In this document: piece by piece, positions 24,828 to 37,678 of the stretch
Layout of the letters: each line of letters begins with the position of its first letter
How positions within the stretch are numbered: the stretch's first letter is position 1
Assembly: GCA_009809945.1 (NCBI GenBank)
Contig: WTPW01000088.1
Span: forward strand, 506,449-570,448
Direction of reading: 5' to 3'
Source: Gigaspora margarita
Taxonomy: Eukaryota; Glomeromycota; Glomeromycetes; Diversisporales; Gigasporaceae
DNA: 64,000 nt
Notes under the pieces: generated by a model
What the model was told of the DNA's origin: nothing
Databases searched by the model: none
What the model saw: only the letters and a program-made list of their open reading frames with translations
Made by a program: the position numbers and the translations under genes

Positions 24828-25453
24828 TCCCTTAAACCGTAATGCGAGCAAATTTGCCCGCTTAAATTTTTTTTGACTTATTATCATAAAATTTCTCCAA
24901 ATTTTATTAAGCCATACCCCCATATTCTCTAAGCTAGAATAAAAGCACACTACGTGCTAGTTGTTATATAGTTATTATTTTGTGAAACTTCCTCAATGGC
25001 ATTCAAAAAATTGCCTAAGTTGGGTTGATTTTAATATGAGATTAACGGTCAAATTTAATAGTAAAATGGATACTTGTCATGTGACAATTATAAAGGATCT
25101 TCATGATCATCACATGAAGGCCCTTTTTATAATATAACATTAAAGTTAGCCAAAAATTCGTCACTGCCAACTTCACAGAGTTGATTTTTGGAGTAATGAT
25201 AGGAAGATAAGGTGACTTAAAAATTCAAGCAAAATGGCATATTTTGCACCCGTTGTGTGAACCTATGTTATTTATTTGGATCACTTCGAATATGCTATAC
25301 TACAGCTATTAAGTATTTATGTGGTTTGAGATTTTAGAAACCACTTATCCGATTTGGATCAAAATTTTTATTAAGAAAAATTTTTGAGTGGCCTATTTTT
25401 GTCCAAATATTTTAGCAGGCAAATTTGTCTGCTAAAAATTACGGTTTAAGGGA
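24828..25453. mobile_element. mariner-like element, TA duplication
   Basis: Ends TCCCTTAAACCGTAAT and ATTACGGTTTAAGGGA are perfectly inverted, flanked by TA. The arms continue imperfectly through GCAAATTTGCCCGC/GCAGGCAAATTTG. No transposase ORF. Confidence 0.78.
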
Positions 25454-25977
25454 TAACAAATTCTTTAGTCAGTATATGTAAATTTTTTATTGATTTAGCA
25501 TTTTGGATTTCTTTTCTTGTTCTAATAATTCAAAATCAACCGCATCTAAAACATCACATTGCAATAAATAACCAAGTTTTCTTGATACTTTTGGAAAATG
25601 CATATACAACAACCTCAACTACCACTAATTATAGTAATTTAATACTCATTGTATCAGGCACTGTGTAGCTACTATTATTTATAATAGTACTTATAATCTG
25701 AGCTCAACAAATCACAAAAAATTAAGCTAGTATATATGTAATTTAATACTAACTATATTAGAACTGATTGTCTTTTTTATAAAAAACTAGACTGGTCTGG
25801 CCCTAAGACAGACTGCAAGGCTAGCAGTTTTATTTGAACTGATTAACAGCCCTATATCTGATTTACACTATAAGAAATTCAGTTTTTTCAAATTTAGACC
25901 AGTTATCTACTTAGCTTATAACTTTATATCAACTCAATAAAAAATTTTTTTATGACTATAAATAGATATTTTATTTA

Positions 25978-27067
25978 GGGAATTGGTATTTCCACACTCC
26001 TTTTTGGTATTGCCACACCCATGTAGATCATTTTAATTTTTTAAAAAATTTTAACTTTGATCAAAGATATCTTGGAACCCATCTGACCAAATTTGATCAG
26101 CATTTTTTTTTGAATTCAATAGCTTTTTACAATTAAAATAAAAAAAAAGTTGATCGAATTTGGTCAGATGGGTGCCAGGATATCTTCGATCAAAGTTTGT
26201 AAACAATTACTGCTGCAGCTTATATTTGATAAACGTTTAGAATTTTACAAAATCTTTGATCAAAGATATATTGAAATTCATCTGACCAAATTTAACCAAC
26301 TTTTTTTTCTTTGAATTCTACAGCATTTTACAATTAAAATAAAAAAAAAGTTGAACGAATTTGGTCAGATGGGTTCCAAGATATCTTCGATCAAAGTTTG
26401 TAAACAATTATTGCTGCAGCTTATATTTGATAGACGTTTAGAATTTTACAAAATCTTTGATCAAAGATATCTTGGAACCCACCTGACCAAATTCGATCAA
26501 CTTTTTTTCTTTGCATTCTACAGCCTTTACAATTAAAAAAAAAGTTGATTGAATTTGGTCAGGTAGGTGCCAAGATATCTTTGATCAAAGTTTGTAAACA
26601 ATTATTACTGCAGCTTATATTTGATAGACGTTTAGAATTTTACAAAACTTTAATCAAAGATATCTAGGGATCCACCTGACCAAATTTAATCAACTTTTTT
26701 TTTCTTTGAATTCTACAGCTTTTTGTAATTAAAATAAAAAAAAGTTAATCGAATTTGGCCAGATAGGTGCCATTATATCTTCGATCAAACTTTGAAACCA
26801 ATTTTTGCTGCATCTTATATTTAATAGATGTATAGAATTTTATAAACATTTGATTGAAGTTATCTTGGCACCCACCTGACCAAATTTGATCAACTTTTTT
26901 TTTATTTTAATTATAAAAGCTATTGATTCAAAGAAAAAAATGTTGATCGAATTTGGTCAGATGGGTTCCAAGATATCTTTGATCAAAGTGAAAAATTTTT
27001 TTAAAAAATTAAAATGATCTACATGAGTGTGGCAATACCAAAAAGGGGTGTGGAAATACAAATTCCC
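25978..27067. mobile_element. TIR element carrying ~200-bp tandem units
   Basis: Long inverted ends (GGGAATTGGTATTTCCACAC.. through GTAGATCATTTTAATTTTTT) are flanked by TTTATTTA on both sides, a possible 8-bp duplication but AT-rich. Inside, a unit with the landmark TGCTGCAGCTTATATTTGAT recurs at about 26210, 26410, 26605 and 26805. Each unit itself contains inverted copies of TTTGGTCAGATGGGT.CCAAG. The ORF at 26351 is repeat-derived. Confidence 0.7.
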
Positions 27068-27621
27068 TTTATTTATTGTGTACATGATCAATTGTTAGAT
27101 AAATATCACAAAATATTACAGAATCAGATAATTTTTTCAATTAATCAATGTAGCTAAGTTTGTGTGCATTTGAATTACCATGATTTCTACTATAAGTTAT
27201 TGTAAAAATTCTCTTATAAAACTTGCTACCTATTCTAGTATGTAATTGGAATCATTACAAATTCTATCATGAGTTACAGTAAACAATTTGCTACAAAACT
27301 TACTTATTATCTCAGTATGTTTCTATGGTTAAACAGTTTGCAATTAATTAATGTTAATTCTATTGTAAGCTATTGTAAAATAGTTTGTTTCAGAACTTAT
27401 CATCACATTTTCAATTTAGTTGAATTTGATTAGTTGTGATTTTTTGCAAGCTCAGCAAGCCTCACAATTACGATACATATAATGTTACTTTTCAGAACCC
27501 ACTAAATATAACAAAAATACCAAAAAGTAATAATTAAATTCTAAAAGTATAATGAATTTAGGTAATTGCCTGTATTGTAATTGTAGAACTCACAAAACTC
27601 ATAAAAATTATATAGTGATTA

Positions 27622-28131
27622 AGGGTAGAGTACATGCAGATCATTTTTCATATAATCGCAATGGTCAATTTTTTTTATTTTTACTATTTTAAAAATTTTT
27701 ATTAAGTTAATTATTTTATTTCTAAATTGAAGTTTGTAAAATAGGCTTTTCTGATTCTAACAGTAGTAAAATTATTAAAAGTGGTTAAATATTTAATGAG
27801 AAGCATGTATTTAAATATCAGGTATCATTTTTATTATATGATAATCATGTGATATAGACCAATAAAAACCAACGATTTTGTGTAACTACAAAAATTTGAA
27901 CCCACTACGGAAAACTTTACAATATATACAAGTCTATTTTTATTATATGTTTTAATCATTAAAATTTATACCATTATAAAAAGCCTATTTTAATATATAT
28001 ATTATGAAATTTTAATAAAAATTGTATATAATTATAAAACGTTTTTATTATTAACATCTTCCAATTTTTTATAAAAATTTTAATCGGACATGCAAATTAT
28101 ATGACAAATTGATCTACATGTACTCTACCCT
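27622..28131. mobile_element. mariner-like element, TA duplication
   Basis: Ends AGGGTAGAGTACATG and CATGTACTCTACCCT are perfectly inverted, flanked by TA; arms extend through AGATCA.TTT. No ORF. Confidence 0.72.
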
Positions 28132-28139
28132 TAAATTAA

Positions 28140-29720
28140 ACTAAATCAAAAGAAAAAAAATGCAGTATACAATGTTTAAAGTTAGTTTGCATTAATATTA
28201 CTATGATTTTATCAAGAGTTGCAGTAAACCATTCTTTTTGAAATTATTTGCTATTCTAGTGACCACTATATGCAATTTAAAGTTGTGTTAAGTTTTTGTA
28301 TAGAATTTTTATGATTTTTACTGAATTATATAAGAAATTTCTGTAAAATTAACCTGCTATTCTGGCAACTATAGCATGGTTGTTAGTTTGCATTTTGATT
28401 TTTTGGGGGTTAAGTTTGAATTAGTCAAAGTTATTAGTTTGCATTGGCAAGCTACTGTAAAACTATTCTGGTAATGAGAGTTAAAAATTTTGTTATAAAC
28501 CTATTCTATGTACAATATGTAGTTAAGGTTGAGTCTGTATTATAAATTACTATAAGGTCATGTTAGTTTGCATTAAAAATTACTGTGAGATACTGTAAAA
28601 ATTTAATCTTACTATTCTGGTAATGCATAGCATGCAACTCACTAATTTATGTTATTGTTATCTATCTCATTTTTGCATTTCAATTTTTACGCTTTCACAT
28701 ATTGATTATTAATTTATCGATTATGAATTATAATGACCTTGTTATGACATTAGTCATGCATTACAGTTACTAATGATCATGCTATCATTTTATTTATAAT
28801 AATTAATAATATTAGGATTATTTATAACAATGATTTAATTGTCTGGAGCATAGCGGAGAGCACCTAATGGATGAGTAAATGCATTAAAAGTTATGTTTTG
28901 ATGCATTATAGTAATTAACAAGAAATAATATCAAAAACATAGGATTCTGTTTGCACACGAGACTAAAGTTATGTTTTTGATGCATATATTCGATAATTAA
29001 GGCTCAATGCTTTGCATTAGCCTAGTAATAATGATATTAGAAAAACTGTCTTTTGGTCCACCCCAAAAAAACAGGACCAGCCTGTTTTAGAACAGACCAG
29101 CAGACTATCAGTTTAAGCTTCTTAAATTTAATTGCACATTTGTGCATATACATTTAGACTTTTACTTGCACAAAAAAAACTACTTGGGCATGTGCATCTT
29201 GTGCAAGGTAATTTTAAACACTGTATGGAGGGTATAAAAATAATCCCCTTTTTTATTCAATTAATTTTTAATTTTTTATTTTTTTGTTTTTATTTTTTTT
29301 ATTTTTATCATTCAATAGTAAATTAATTGTTATTTTATTTTGTCAAATTTTGTAAATAAATACACATTTCCTGAAAATTTTATATGTACAACTCTTAAAT
29401 GCACCATAAATAATAACTATATCCTGGGTATTTGGGTATAAGTGGAAATTTCATTTCCACCTAAAAACATAATACCCAGAGTATAACTAATTTATACCCT
29501 GCAATCTGATATAGTGACCAAAGAAAAATACAATAAAATACAGCATACCCATTTCCAACTTCCCTTAAACAACTCAAGTATCTAGTTTCATATAGTGCAG
29601 GAATTTTTAAATCAACAAATGAAATTGATAATTTTTAAAATGTTATAAAAAATAACTAGTATAGCAAGAACAATTTTTTTTTTATAAAAATGTAGAGAAA
29701 GACTTTAAGAATAAAGTTAT
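28140..29720. other. no gene seen
   Basis: AT-rich DNA with repeated ATTACTGTAA- and TTAGTTTGCAT-like phrases but no defined element or exon. The ORF at 29132 has no family or splice support. Confidence 0.4.
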
Positions 29721-29722
29721 TT

Positions 29723-29872
29723 AATTTGTTTTTTAATTTATTAAGTTTAAATACTTGAATAAAGTTGCATAATTTGTTTTTTAATTTATTAAGTTTAAAT
29801 ACTTGAATAAAGTTTCATAATTTGTTTTTTAATTTATTAAGTTTAAATACTTGAATAAAGTTTCAAAGTTAA
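29723..29872. repeat. 48-bp tandem repeat, three copies
   Basis: AATTTGTTTTTTAATTTATT starts at 29723, 29771 and 29819, followed each time by AAGTTTAAATACTTGAATAA. Confidence 0.85.
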
Positions 29873-30072
29873 AAATTTTTATTAATAAACCTAAAATTTG
29901 GCCACTATAATTTTGGCCAGAATTACCATATTTCTGGCCAAAATATTATAATTCTGGGCAGAATTATAAAAATTTTAAAAATAATTTATGCTAGTTTATT
30001 TTTTTTTATTTTTTTATTTTTTTTTTTATTTATTTATTTGCTAAATTTACCTCAATTCTATTGCCTTCTGAC

Positions 30073-30301
30073 CAGTGTTTAAAATTCAATGTTCTCAGTG
30101 TTCTCAAAGAACATTATACAATTTTTGAGAACATAAATTATTAAAATATGTTCTCTATTTGAGAGCATTCAAAAAATTATTTTAATATTAAAAAAATTTT
30201 AATTTTCCTATATAAAGAACATTAAAATTTTACTGAGAACATTAAGAAATTAAAAATGTTCTTTTTGAGAACATAAAACCAAACTTGAATTTTAAACACT
30301 G
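30073..30301. mobile_element. hAT-like MITE, CAGTGTTTAAAATTCAA ends, GTTCTC words (copy 1)
   Basis: Perfect 17-bp inverted ends are flanked by the exact octamer CTTCTGAC (30065-30072, 30302-30309). The interior is mostly GAGAACAT/ATGTTCTC words in both orientations. Same ends as the 1.19-kb element at 49585. Confidence 0.92.
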
Positions 30302-30613
30302 CTTCTGACTTAATTTCTGATCCATCACAAAATTTGTCTGCATATATAGAGCTTGCTAATTTCAGGGTTCTTATGCTGAGTCTTGTTTTTTTTATTCACA
30401 AAATTTCCTGCAATTCTATTGGTTCTGACCCAACTTCTGACCCAACCTAAAATTTGGCTGTGTGACATCTTGATCGACTGGTAATAATTACTACATGCAA
30501 CATGTAGTAATAATTGTCACAGATCATAATTTAAAATGAAATCTATATTTTCTACTTAACCTGCCAACCTTCTAAAACCTACAAATACTTGTTTATTATA
30601 ACTTTTTTTAAAA

Positions 30614-30646
30614 CTAAACCCTAACCCTAACCCCTAACCCTAAAAA
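30614..30646. repeat. short interstitial telomere-like tract
   Basis: CCCTAACCCTAACCCCTAACCC-type run of four units. Shorter doublets occur at about 8206, 36820, 47934 and 48016. Too short for a chromosome end. Confidence 0.7.
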
Positions 30647-31059
30647 ATGCACCCCAAAAAAAATTTAGTTTTCAAGATTTTATACTATAATTTTATTTTA
30701 ATCTAGATTTTGTTTTAATCTGCTACAATAATTACTACACATAGTAATAATTACTACAATTTAAAGTTTTGTAAAAATATCAGTAAATATAATTGTCGTA
30801 ATTAGCTATTAGCTATTTACGGCCATACTTTAAGGCTGAAACTGCATTTAAAAAGAACACTGATCGATGATCACATGATAAACATATCAAGACGTCATTT
30901 ATTTACCAGAACTAAACAAACTGGCCTAAACTTAACCCTAAACTAACCTAACTTTGGCTGGGAGATTGTCATTTGATATTGTGATGATCGCTGATATGTA
31001 TTTATAACCACGGTAAATAAATAAAAAAAAAACAGTAATCAGTAAATTGTTAGAACTAA

Positions 31060-33075
31060 TTTAGTCGGTGAGTATAAAGAACATTTAATAATTTTACTCA
31101 ATAAAAACAGCAAATCAAGTTCACAAAGCAAGAACATAAATACTTATTTACCATTTCGTACAAATCATTTCATTCGCATTAATAATTTCATTCAGTGAGT
31201 GAGTATAAAGAACATATAATAATTTTACGAAATAAAAATAACAAAAACAAGTTTACAAAACAAGATCATAAATACTTATTTACCATTTCATACAAATTAT
31301 TTCATTCGCATTAATCATTTCATTCAGCGAGTGAGTATAGATAAAAAACATTTAATATTTTTACGAAATAAAAATAGCAAATCAAGTTCACAAAAACAAG
31401 ATCATAAATACTTATTTACCATTACGTACAAATCATTTCATTCAGTCCATGAGTATAAAGAACATTTAATAATTTCTACAAATAAAATCAGAGAAAAACA
31501 AGTTCACAAAACAAGATCATAAATCTTATTTACCATTATGTATATACATGTTGGCAAAATCCCAAATTACTGTAGTTTGGGATTTGTCCGCACCCTAATC
31601 CCAAATACATCTCAAATTAATTTCTCAAAAACTTTATTAATAATCTTTATTTAAACAAATAGTAGATATTCTTATTGTTATAGATAATATATTTACAAAA
31701 TTTTAAGACTACTTTTTTGATTTAATCTTTTACAAATAGCAATTGTTTTTTTTTGAATTTGGGATTTGTCCGTATTTTGCCAGCAAGTATAATTATGTAC
31801 AAATCATCTCATTCGCATTAACTTTGTTAGTGAGTATAAAGAACATTTAATAATTTTACTCAATAAAAACAGCAAATCAAGTTCACAAAACAAGAACATA
31901 AATACTTATTTATCATTACGTACAAATCATTTCTTTCGCATTAATTATTTTCTTACAGCATTGTGAGTATAAAGAACTTTTAATAATTTTTTAGAAATAA
32001 AATCAGCAAAACAGGTTATCAAAACAGGTTTGCAAAACAAGAACATAAATACTTATTTACCATTACGTACGAATAAATGATTCATTCCATTAATTTAGTG
32101 GGTGAGTATAAAGAACATTTAATAATTTTACTCAATAAAAACAGCAGAACAAGTTTACAAAACAAGAACATAAATGCTTATTTACCATAATGTACAAATA
32201 ACTCCATTCGCATTAATTTAGTTGGTGAGTATAAATATTTCTAGAAATAAAAAAAGCAAAACAAGTTCACAAATCAAGAACATTAATCTTTATTTACCAT
32301 TACGTACAAACCATTTCATTCGCATTAATTGCTTTATTCAGCATGTGAGTATAAAGAACAATTTCCAGAATAAAAACAAGTCCATAAAACAAGATTATAA
32401 ATACTTATTTGCCATTATGAACAAATCATTTCATTCGCATTAATCATTTCATTCAGCCGTGAGTATAAAGAATATTTAACAATTTCTAGAAATAAAACCA
32501 GCATAAAACAAGAACATAAAACTTATTTACTATTACGTACAAATCATCTCATTTGCATTAACTTAGTGAGTATAAAGAATATTTAATAATTTCAAAAAAA
32601 AAAAACAGCAAACCAAGTTCACAAAACAAGACCATAAATACTTATTTACTATTATGTACAAATTATTTCATTCGCATTAATCATTCACGCAGTCAAGTAT
32701 ATTTAATAGTTTCTAGAAATAAATCAGCAAAAATAGTTTACTAAATACTTATTTATGATTATGTACATCATTTCATTCACATTAATTTAGTTAGTGAGTA
32801 TAAAGAATATTTAATAATTTTACAAATAAAACAGCAAAACAAGTTCATATAAATAAATCTTATTTACATTTATGTACAAATCATTTCATTCATATTAATC
32901 ATTTCACACAGCAAGTGAGTATAAAGAACATTTAATAATATTACGAAATAAAACAGCCAAACAAATTCACAAAACAAGATCATAAATCTTATTTACCATT
33001 ACGTACGAATCATTACATTTGCATTAATTTAGTTAGTGAGTATAAGAAACATTTAATAATTTCTAGAAATAAAAA
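31060..33075. repeat. satellite array, ~115-135 bp unit, first block
   Basis: About 15-16 diverged units, each running from GTGAGTATAAAGAACATTTA through AAAACAGCAAAACAAGTTCA and AAATACTTATTTACCATTAC to a CATTTCATTCGCATTAATT segment. Unit starts are seen at 31067, 31199, 31329 and onward. An unrelated ~240-bp insertion (about 31550-31800) has ends reading ATCCCAAATT and AATTTGGGAT. The ORFs at 31331 and 32222 are repeat frames. Confidence 0.9.
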
Positions 33076-33085
33076 CAGAAAAACA

Positions 33086-34353
33086 CCCTATAAGAAAAGT
33101 GGTCCAGAATCGCACAGAAAAACAGTGTATAGGCTTGTGGTCGAGTGGCACGTGCTATGAGTCAGGTTTGCTCGTGCATGGTTCGAGTAGGCACGGGAAT
33201 CAGCGGACCATGTTGATCTGTATACACGTGCCAATTTAATGTGAAATCACGTTATCATCCGTGCCTTTTGTAGCAGTTTACTAAGCCAATTGACACATAC
33301 GATGGCACGTGAATGGAATGGGTAAGTAAATATAAATTTATGGTCCACTTTCCAATAGACATTTTATTAGAAGAGGACCAGATAATAGCTAAAGTATGTA
33401 CATATCTGGAAGCTAAAGCAACTGCAAATGTGTAAAATCTTGCAAGGAATCTTTTTCCTTAGGATACCAGAGCAGGCTTACTTGCGAGTTTTTGAGATAT
33501 TGCAACTTCTTTTAAAAAAAAATCATTTGTGATCCTTCGCTCTTATAGTACTCCATGAAATGAGCCAGCACGTGTCATTTTTAACATGTACCATTCTGTG
33601 TAATTCGATGTGCCATTACGTACAACGTGCATATTGTCAGAGGTAAAAATGAATATCGGTCGGAACCACGTGATGTCGATTTTGCCGGAGTCCCATGAAG
33701 GTACCGTGATCACCTACTGATCACCCGGTTGAAAACTGGTTCTTGCGCACAGCCCATCGATTGAATGAAATTGACTAAATCGGGAAGGACACTAAATGCA
33801 AGATCGAGAGAAGATTCGATATGGCGTGATTCTGCCATTCGAGTGGGAAAAATTGTGGGATAGAATATAAAAATTGGGAATCCCATTAGAAGTAGAATAG
33901 TATGAAAAGAACATGTAATTTACTATTCCTCTGTATGAGTTTTGATTCTCTTTGTTAGATCTTGTCCTGTAAATAAAGAAACTGATCTTGGTTTTCTGTG
34001 TCACTCGTTTATAAAATAAACTGTCCTGTGTACTCACCTTATACCTGATACGCCTTAGCCTTGCCAAATCGTACTGCCTCTCATATTGGGTATATTGTGA
34101 TTGGTCTTGATGATTGGTGGTTGTCCGTTCCGTGACGCCAGCCCGGATTTCCGCCTCTAACAATATGCATGCCACTGAATGCGTGCCATTCTGTGTGATG
34201 TAATATAACGTGCCACACTATTACCATAGAATCCATGTCATTTTTAATCGTGCCATTCTGTAAAACGCACCTATATGTGTCACATGGTCCGTACCATCCC
34301 GTGCATATACACTGTTTTCCCGTACCATACCCCGAACCACTTTTCTTATAGGG
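33086..34353. mobile_element. CCCTATAAGAAAAGTGGT TIR element splitting the satellite
   Basis: Perfect 18-bp inverted ends are flanked by ACA on both sides (33083-33085, 34354-34356), a 3-bp duplication. Both arms are rich in CGTGCCA/TGGCACG words. The solo LTR (33635-34162) is inserted inside; without it the element is ~740 bp. Family members: 45360-45840 (CGA duplication) and 18471-18879. Superfamily uncertain; 3-bp duplications fit CACTA-like or Harbinger-like elements. Confidence 0.85.
33635..34162 (-). mobile_element. solo LTR, minus orientation
   Basis: Read on the minus strand it starts TGTTAGAGGCGG and ends CCTCTGACA, i.e. TG..CA with short inverted ends TGTTAGAGG/CCTCTGACA. ATAT lies on both sides, a possible 4-bp target duplication. 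An AATAAA-like signal and no internal retroelement sequence support a solo LTR left by recombination. Overlapping ORFs at 33792 and 34081 (-) are LTR frames. A diverged relative lies at about 395-600. Confidence 0.8.
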
Positions 34354-34359
34354 ACAAAG

Positions 34360-35760
34360 TTCCCAAATCAAGAACAAAAATAAATACTTATTCACCATTA
34401 CATACAAATCTCATTAATTTAGCCTGTGAGTATAAAGAATATTTAATATTTTACGAAATAAAAACAGCAAAGCAAGTTCACAAACAAGAACATAAACACT
34501 TATTTATCATTACGTACAAAATCATTCGCATTAATAATTTCATTCAGCGAGTGAGTATAAAGAACATTTTACTCAATAATAATAGCAAAACAAGTTCATA
34601 AAAACAACATAAATACTTATTTACCATTACTTACAAATCATTTTATACGCATTATTCTTTTCATTCAGCACGTGAGTATAAAGAACATTTAATAATTTTG
34701 CGAATAAAAACAACAAAAACAAGCATAAATACTTATTTATCTTTATGTACAAATTAATTCATTTGCATTAATCATTTCATTCAGCATGTGAGTATAAAGG
34801 ACTTTTAATAATTTCTAGAAATAAAATTAGCAAAGCAGGTTTACAAAACAAGAAATAAATACTTATTTACCATAACGTACAAATAATCCATTAATTTAGT
34901 GGGTGGGTATAAAAGCGTTTAATGATTTTACTCAAATAAAAACAGCAGAACAAGAACATAAATGCTTATTTACCATAACGTACAAATAATTTCTTTCGCA
35001 TTAATTTAGTGGGTGAGTTTAAGAAATTTTAATATTTCTAGAAATAAAAAAAGTAAACCAAGTTCACAAATCAAGAACATAAATCTTTATTTATCATTAC
35101 GTACAAATCATTTCATTCGCATTAATCGTTCATTCAGCACGAAGCATAAAGAATAGGTATTTTAATAATTACTATAAATAAAAACAAGTTCACAAAACAA
35201 GAGCATAAATACTTATTTACCATTACGTACAAATCATTTCATTCGCATTAATCATTTCGTTCAGCCCGTGAGTATAAAGAACATTTACTAATTTCTAGAA
35301 ATAAAATCAATAAAACAAGGTCATAAAACAAGAACATAAATATTTATTTACCATTACATAAAAATTATTTCATTCGCATTAACTTAGTGAGTATAAAGAA
35401 CATTTAATAACTTCTAGAAATAAAAACAGCAAATCAAGTTCATAAAACTAGATCATAAATATTTATTTATCTATGTACAAATCATTTCATTCGCATTAAT
35501 CATTTCACTCAGCTCGCGAGTATAAAAACATTCAATAATTTCTAGAAATAAAATCAGCAAAACAAGTTTACAAAACAAGATCATAAATACTTATTTACCA
35601 TTACGTACAGATCATTTTATTCACGTTAATCATTTCGTTCAGCGTGTGAGTATACAGAACATTAATAATTTCTAGAAATAAAATCAGCAAAATAATTCAC
35701 TAAACAATTTATGTAAAATCATCAATTTAGTCGGTAAGTATAAAATTTTTACATTCGCTA
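34360..35760. repeat. satellite array, second block
   Basis: Continuation of the same unit after the inserted element, about 11 units. It runs up to a final truncated unit ending TTTAGTCGGTAAGTATAAAA at about 35742, only ~40 bp before the kinase pseudogene. Array words show TTTCTAGAAAT and ATTACGTACAAATCATTTCA repeatedly. Confidence 0.88.
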
Positions 35761-35779
35761 TAAAGTTTAAAATTGCAGA

Positions 35780-36720
35780 TGCGAATAAAACGCTATATTA
35801 TCTAGAAATTCTAAATGTGGAATATGCGATCATTCTAATAAAGATAGCACGAATAGAGCATGGAGCTTATCATATGACCCTGACATAGCAACGAGGTGGA
35901 AAAGTGGAAATAAGGATATTGATGATTGCAAGAAAGTATTCCAACTTATAGCCTGGAATTATGCAAATGCGATTGAATGGATTCTATTTAATAGACTATC
36001 TGATGTTAAAGAAATAGGTAAAGGAGGATTTGGTTAAGTATACAAAGCAACCTGGTTGGATGGCATGCGAAAAGTTGATGGGTGGTGATTACAATTATCT
36101 AAGAACGTGTGAACCATCTAGCATCGTTGCACTCAAGGCGTTGGCCAGTTCTAAGGAAAACAATGATTTTTTAAAAGAAGTATGTTTAATTTATTATAAT
36201 TTATCTAACAGTATTTATAAGTTTTTGAACTAATTCATTGTTTAAACTTTAAGTTTAAAAGTCTTATGACTAAACTTGCAGTAGAAATTTGCAAAGGATT
36301 GCGACCAGAGCTTGCACTTGGAACTCCCAAATGCTATATTAAATTGGCTGAGAAATGCATGAATTTTGATCCACAAGAACGACCTCGTGCTTGGGATGTT
36401 TATGAAGCAATAGAAAATTGGCTTGCTAAGATAGCTGGTTCCGATGATAATGAAATTAAAAAGCAATTCTTAGATGTTGATAAAATTATTAAATCATTAC
36501 CGATATTCAAAGAATTCTGATGAAATGTACACTAGTAAAATTATTAGCACAAACCAAATTTCAAAGGCAATAAAAAGGTATTTATTTATTTTTAACTAAT
36601 ATATAAAATTATAAAAATAATATTATTCGCTTATTTAGATTTGCGACAAGATGATTCTGCTCAAATCAAGTATACAAACTAAGGAAACAGATACTGGTAG
36701 TGTTCAAAGTTAAAAATATG
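35780..36720 (+). pseudogene. protein kinase pseudogene (lineage-expanded TKL/RTK-like type)
   Basis: Relic of a serine/threonine or tyrosine-kinase-like gene. An N-terminal segment (IATRWKSGNKDIDDCKK..EWILFNRL) leads into the glycine loop as EIGKGGFG-stop-VYKATW. The TAA is at 36035-36037, inside the ATP-binding loop. A frame change follows. The lysine strand is present (IVALKALASSKEN), ending at a GTATGT donor (36180). The catalytic core (HRD, DFG, APE) is missing. The C-lobe resumes at about 36260 (KLAVEICKGLRPELALGTPKCYIKLAEKCMNFDP...), and the tail needs another frame change near 36515 to read EMYTSKIIS. Nonsense, frameshifts and an internal deletion make it non-functional. Kinases of this layout are greatly expanded in arbuscular mycorrhizal fungi; that is background knowledge, not a database match. 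Confidence 0.85.
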
Positions 36721-37372
36721 TATTTATAATTAATGTCGCAAATGATGATGAAATCGAATCTGAGGCCTCAATTTAAAAATATAAATATTACTAAAACCAT
36801 CTATACTTTTTTGTTATAAACCCTAACCCTAAATCCTAGTCCAAATCTAAAAAAAGGCCTAAAAAATGTATCATAAACATTTTTAAAAATCGTATCTTAA
36901 ATAAGGTTTGATTTCATGATCATATTCGATTTATGCCATCCATGACAATTACTATAAATAATATTATAGCCTATTCTAAAAATATTTGTTTATTGACTTT
37001 TTCTAGATTGGGATTGGTCTTTTTGATTTGGTTAAATAATAAATATTATTTAAAATAATAATGCAATATTTGGTGTAATATCTTTAGTTTTTTTTTGCTT
37101 TAAACAAACAATAAATAATCAGTAATGTTAACAAATTATAAACATAGATTATATGGATTATTGGATTTAAATATTTATAAATTATATTTATATTGTTTGT
37201 ATTTTTTTATTAAAATAAATCAATAAGTTTAAATCAAACACGTGGGTTTGTTGCTATAAAATATTTTAGATAGAATAAGTCATGATTAGAGTAAAGACAA
37301 AAATTTAACTAAAACAGGTTTTGTAGTATAGTATAGCATAATACACAATTTATAATTTATAATTTTATATTA
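36721..37372. other. no gene seen
   Basis: AT-rich spacer after the kinase relic; contains one CCCTAACCCTAAA doublet near 36820. Confidence 0.4.
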
Positions 37373-37678
37373 CTTTGCAGAAACCTTTGATTTTGCTAAA
37401 TATGTTTACATAATAAGAATATAATTAAATATAATTAAAATATAAATAAAATATTTTTATTCTGTTAAGCTACTATTATAATTATAAAATAAACATATGA
37501 TATCAATAATGTTAATAGTGACTTAACAGTATTATAAAAATATTTTTAAAATATTATAATAATATTTTTAATATGTTTAAAACATATTTATCATCTAATA
37601 ACTTTAGTTATATAATAGTTATATAATAGTTAGTTATATAGTAAACATATTTAGCAAAATTTAAAGGTTTCTGCTAAG
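37373..37678. mobile_element. mariner-like MITE, TA duplication
   Basis: Left CTTTGCAGAAACCTTTGATT and right AAAGGTTTCTGCTAAG are inverted, arms continuing through TTGCTAAATATGTTTAC, flanked by TA (37371-37372, 37679-37680). Confidence 0.72.

Noticed and set aside
30614-30646. Telomere or subtelomere
   Set aside because: Only about four CCCTAA units, internal, with normal sequence on both sides.
33125-33200. Second tRNA-like head (GTGGTCGAGTGGC and GGTTCGAGTAGG)
   Set aside because: The box B match is partial, no cloverleaf forms, and the stretch lies inside the arm of a TIR element; no poly-A or own duplication.
33792-34407. Two minus-strand ORFs of 108-127 codons
   Set aside because: They coincide with the solo LTR and element arm, overlap in different frames and match no family.
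31060-35760. CRISPR-like array of repeats
   Set aside because: The repeated unit is the whole ~120-bp period with no unique spacers, in a eukaryotic genome; it is a satellite.
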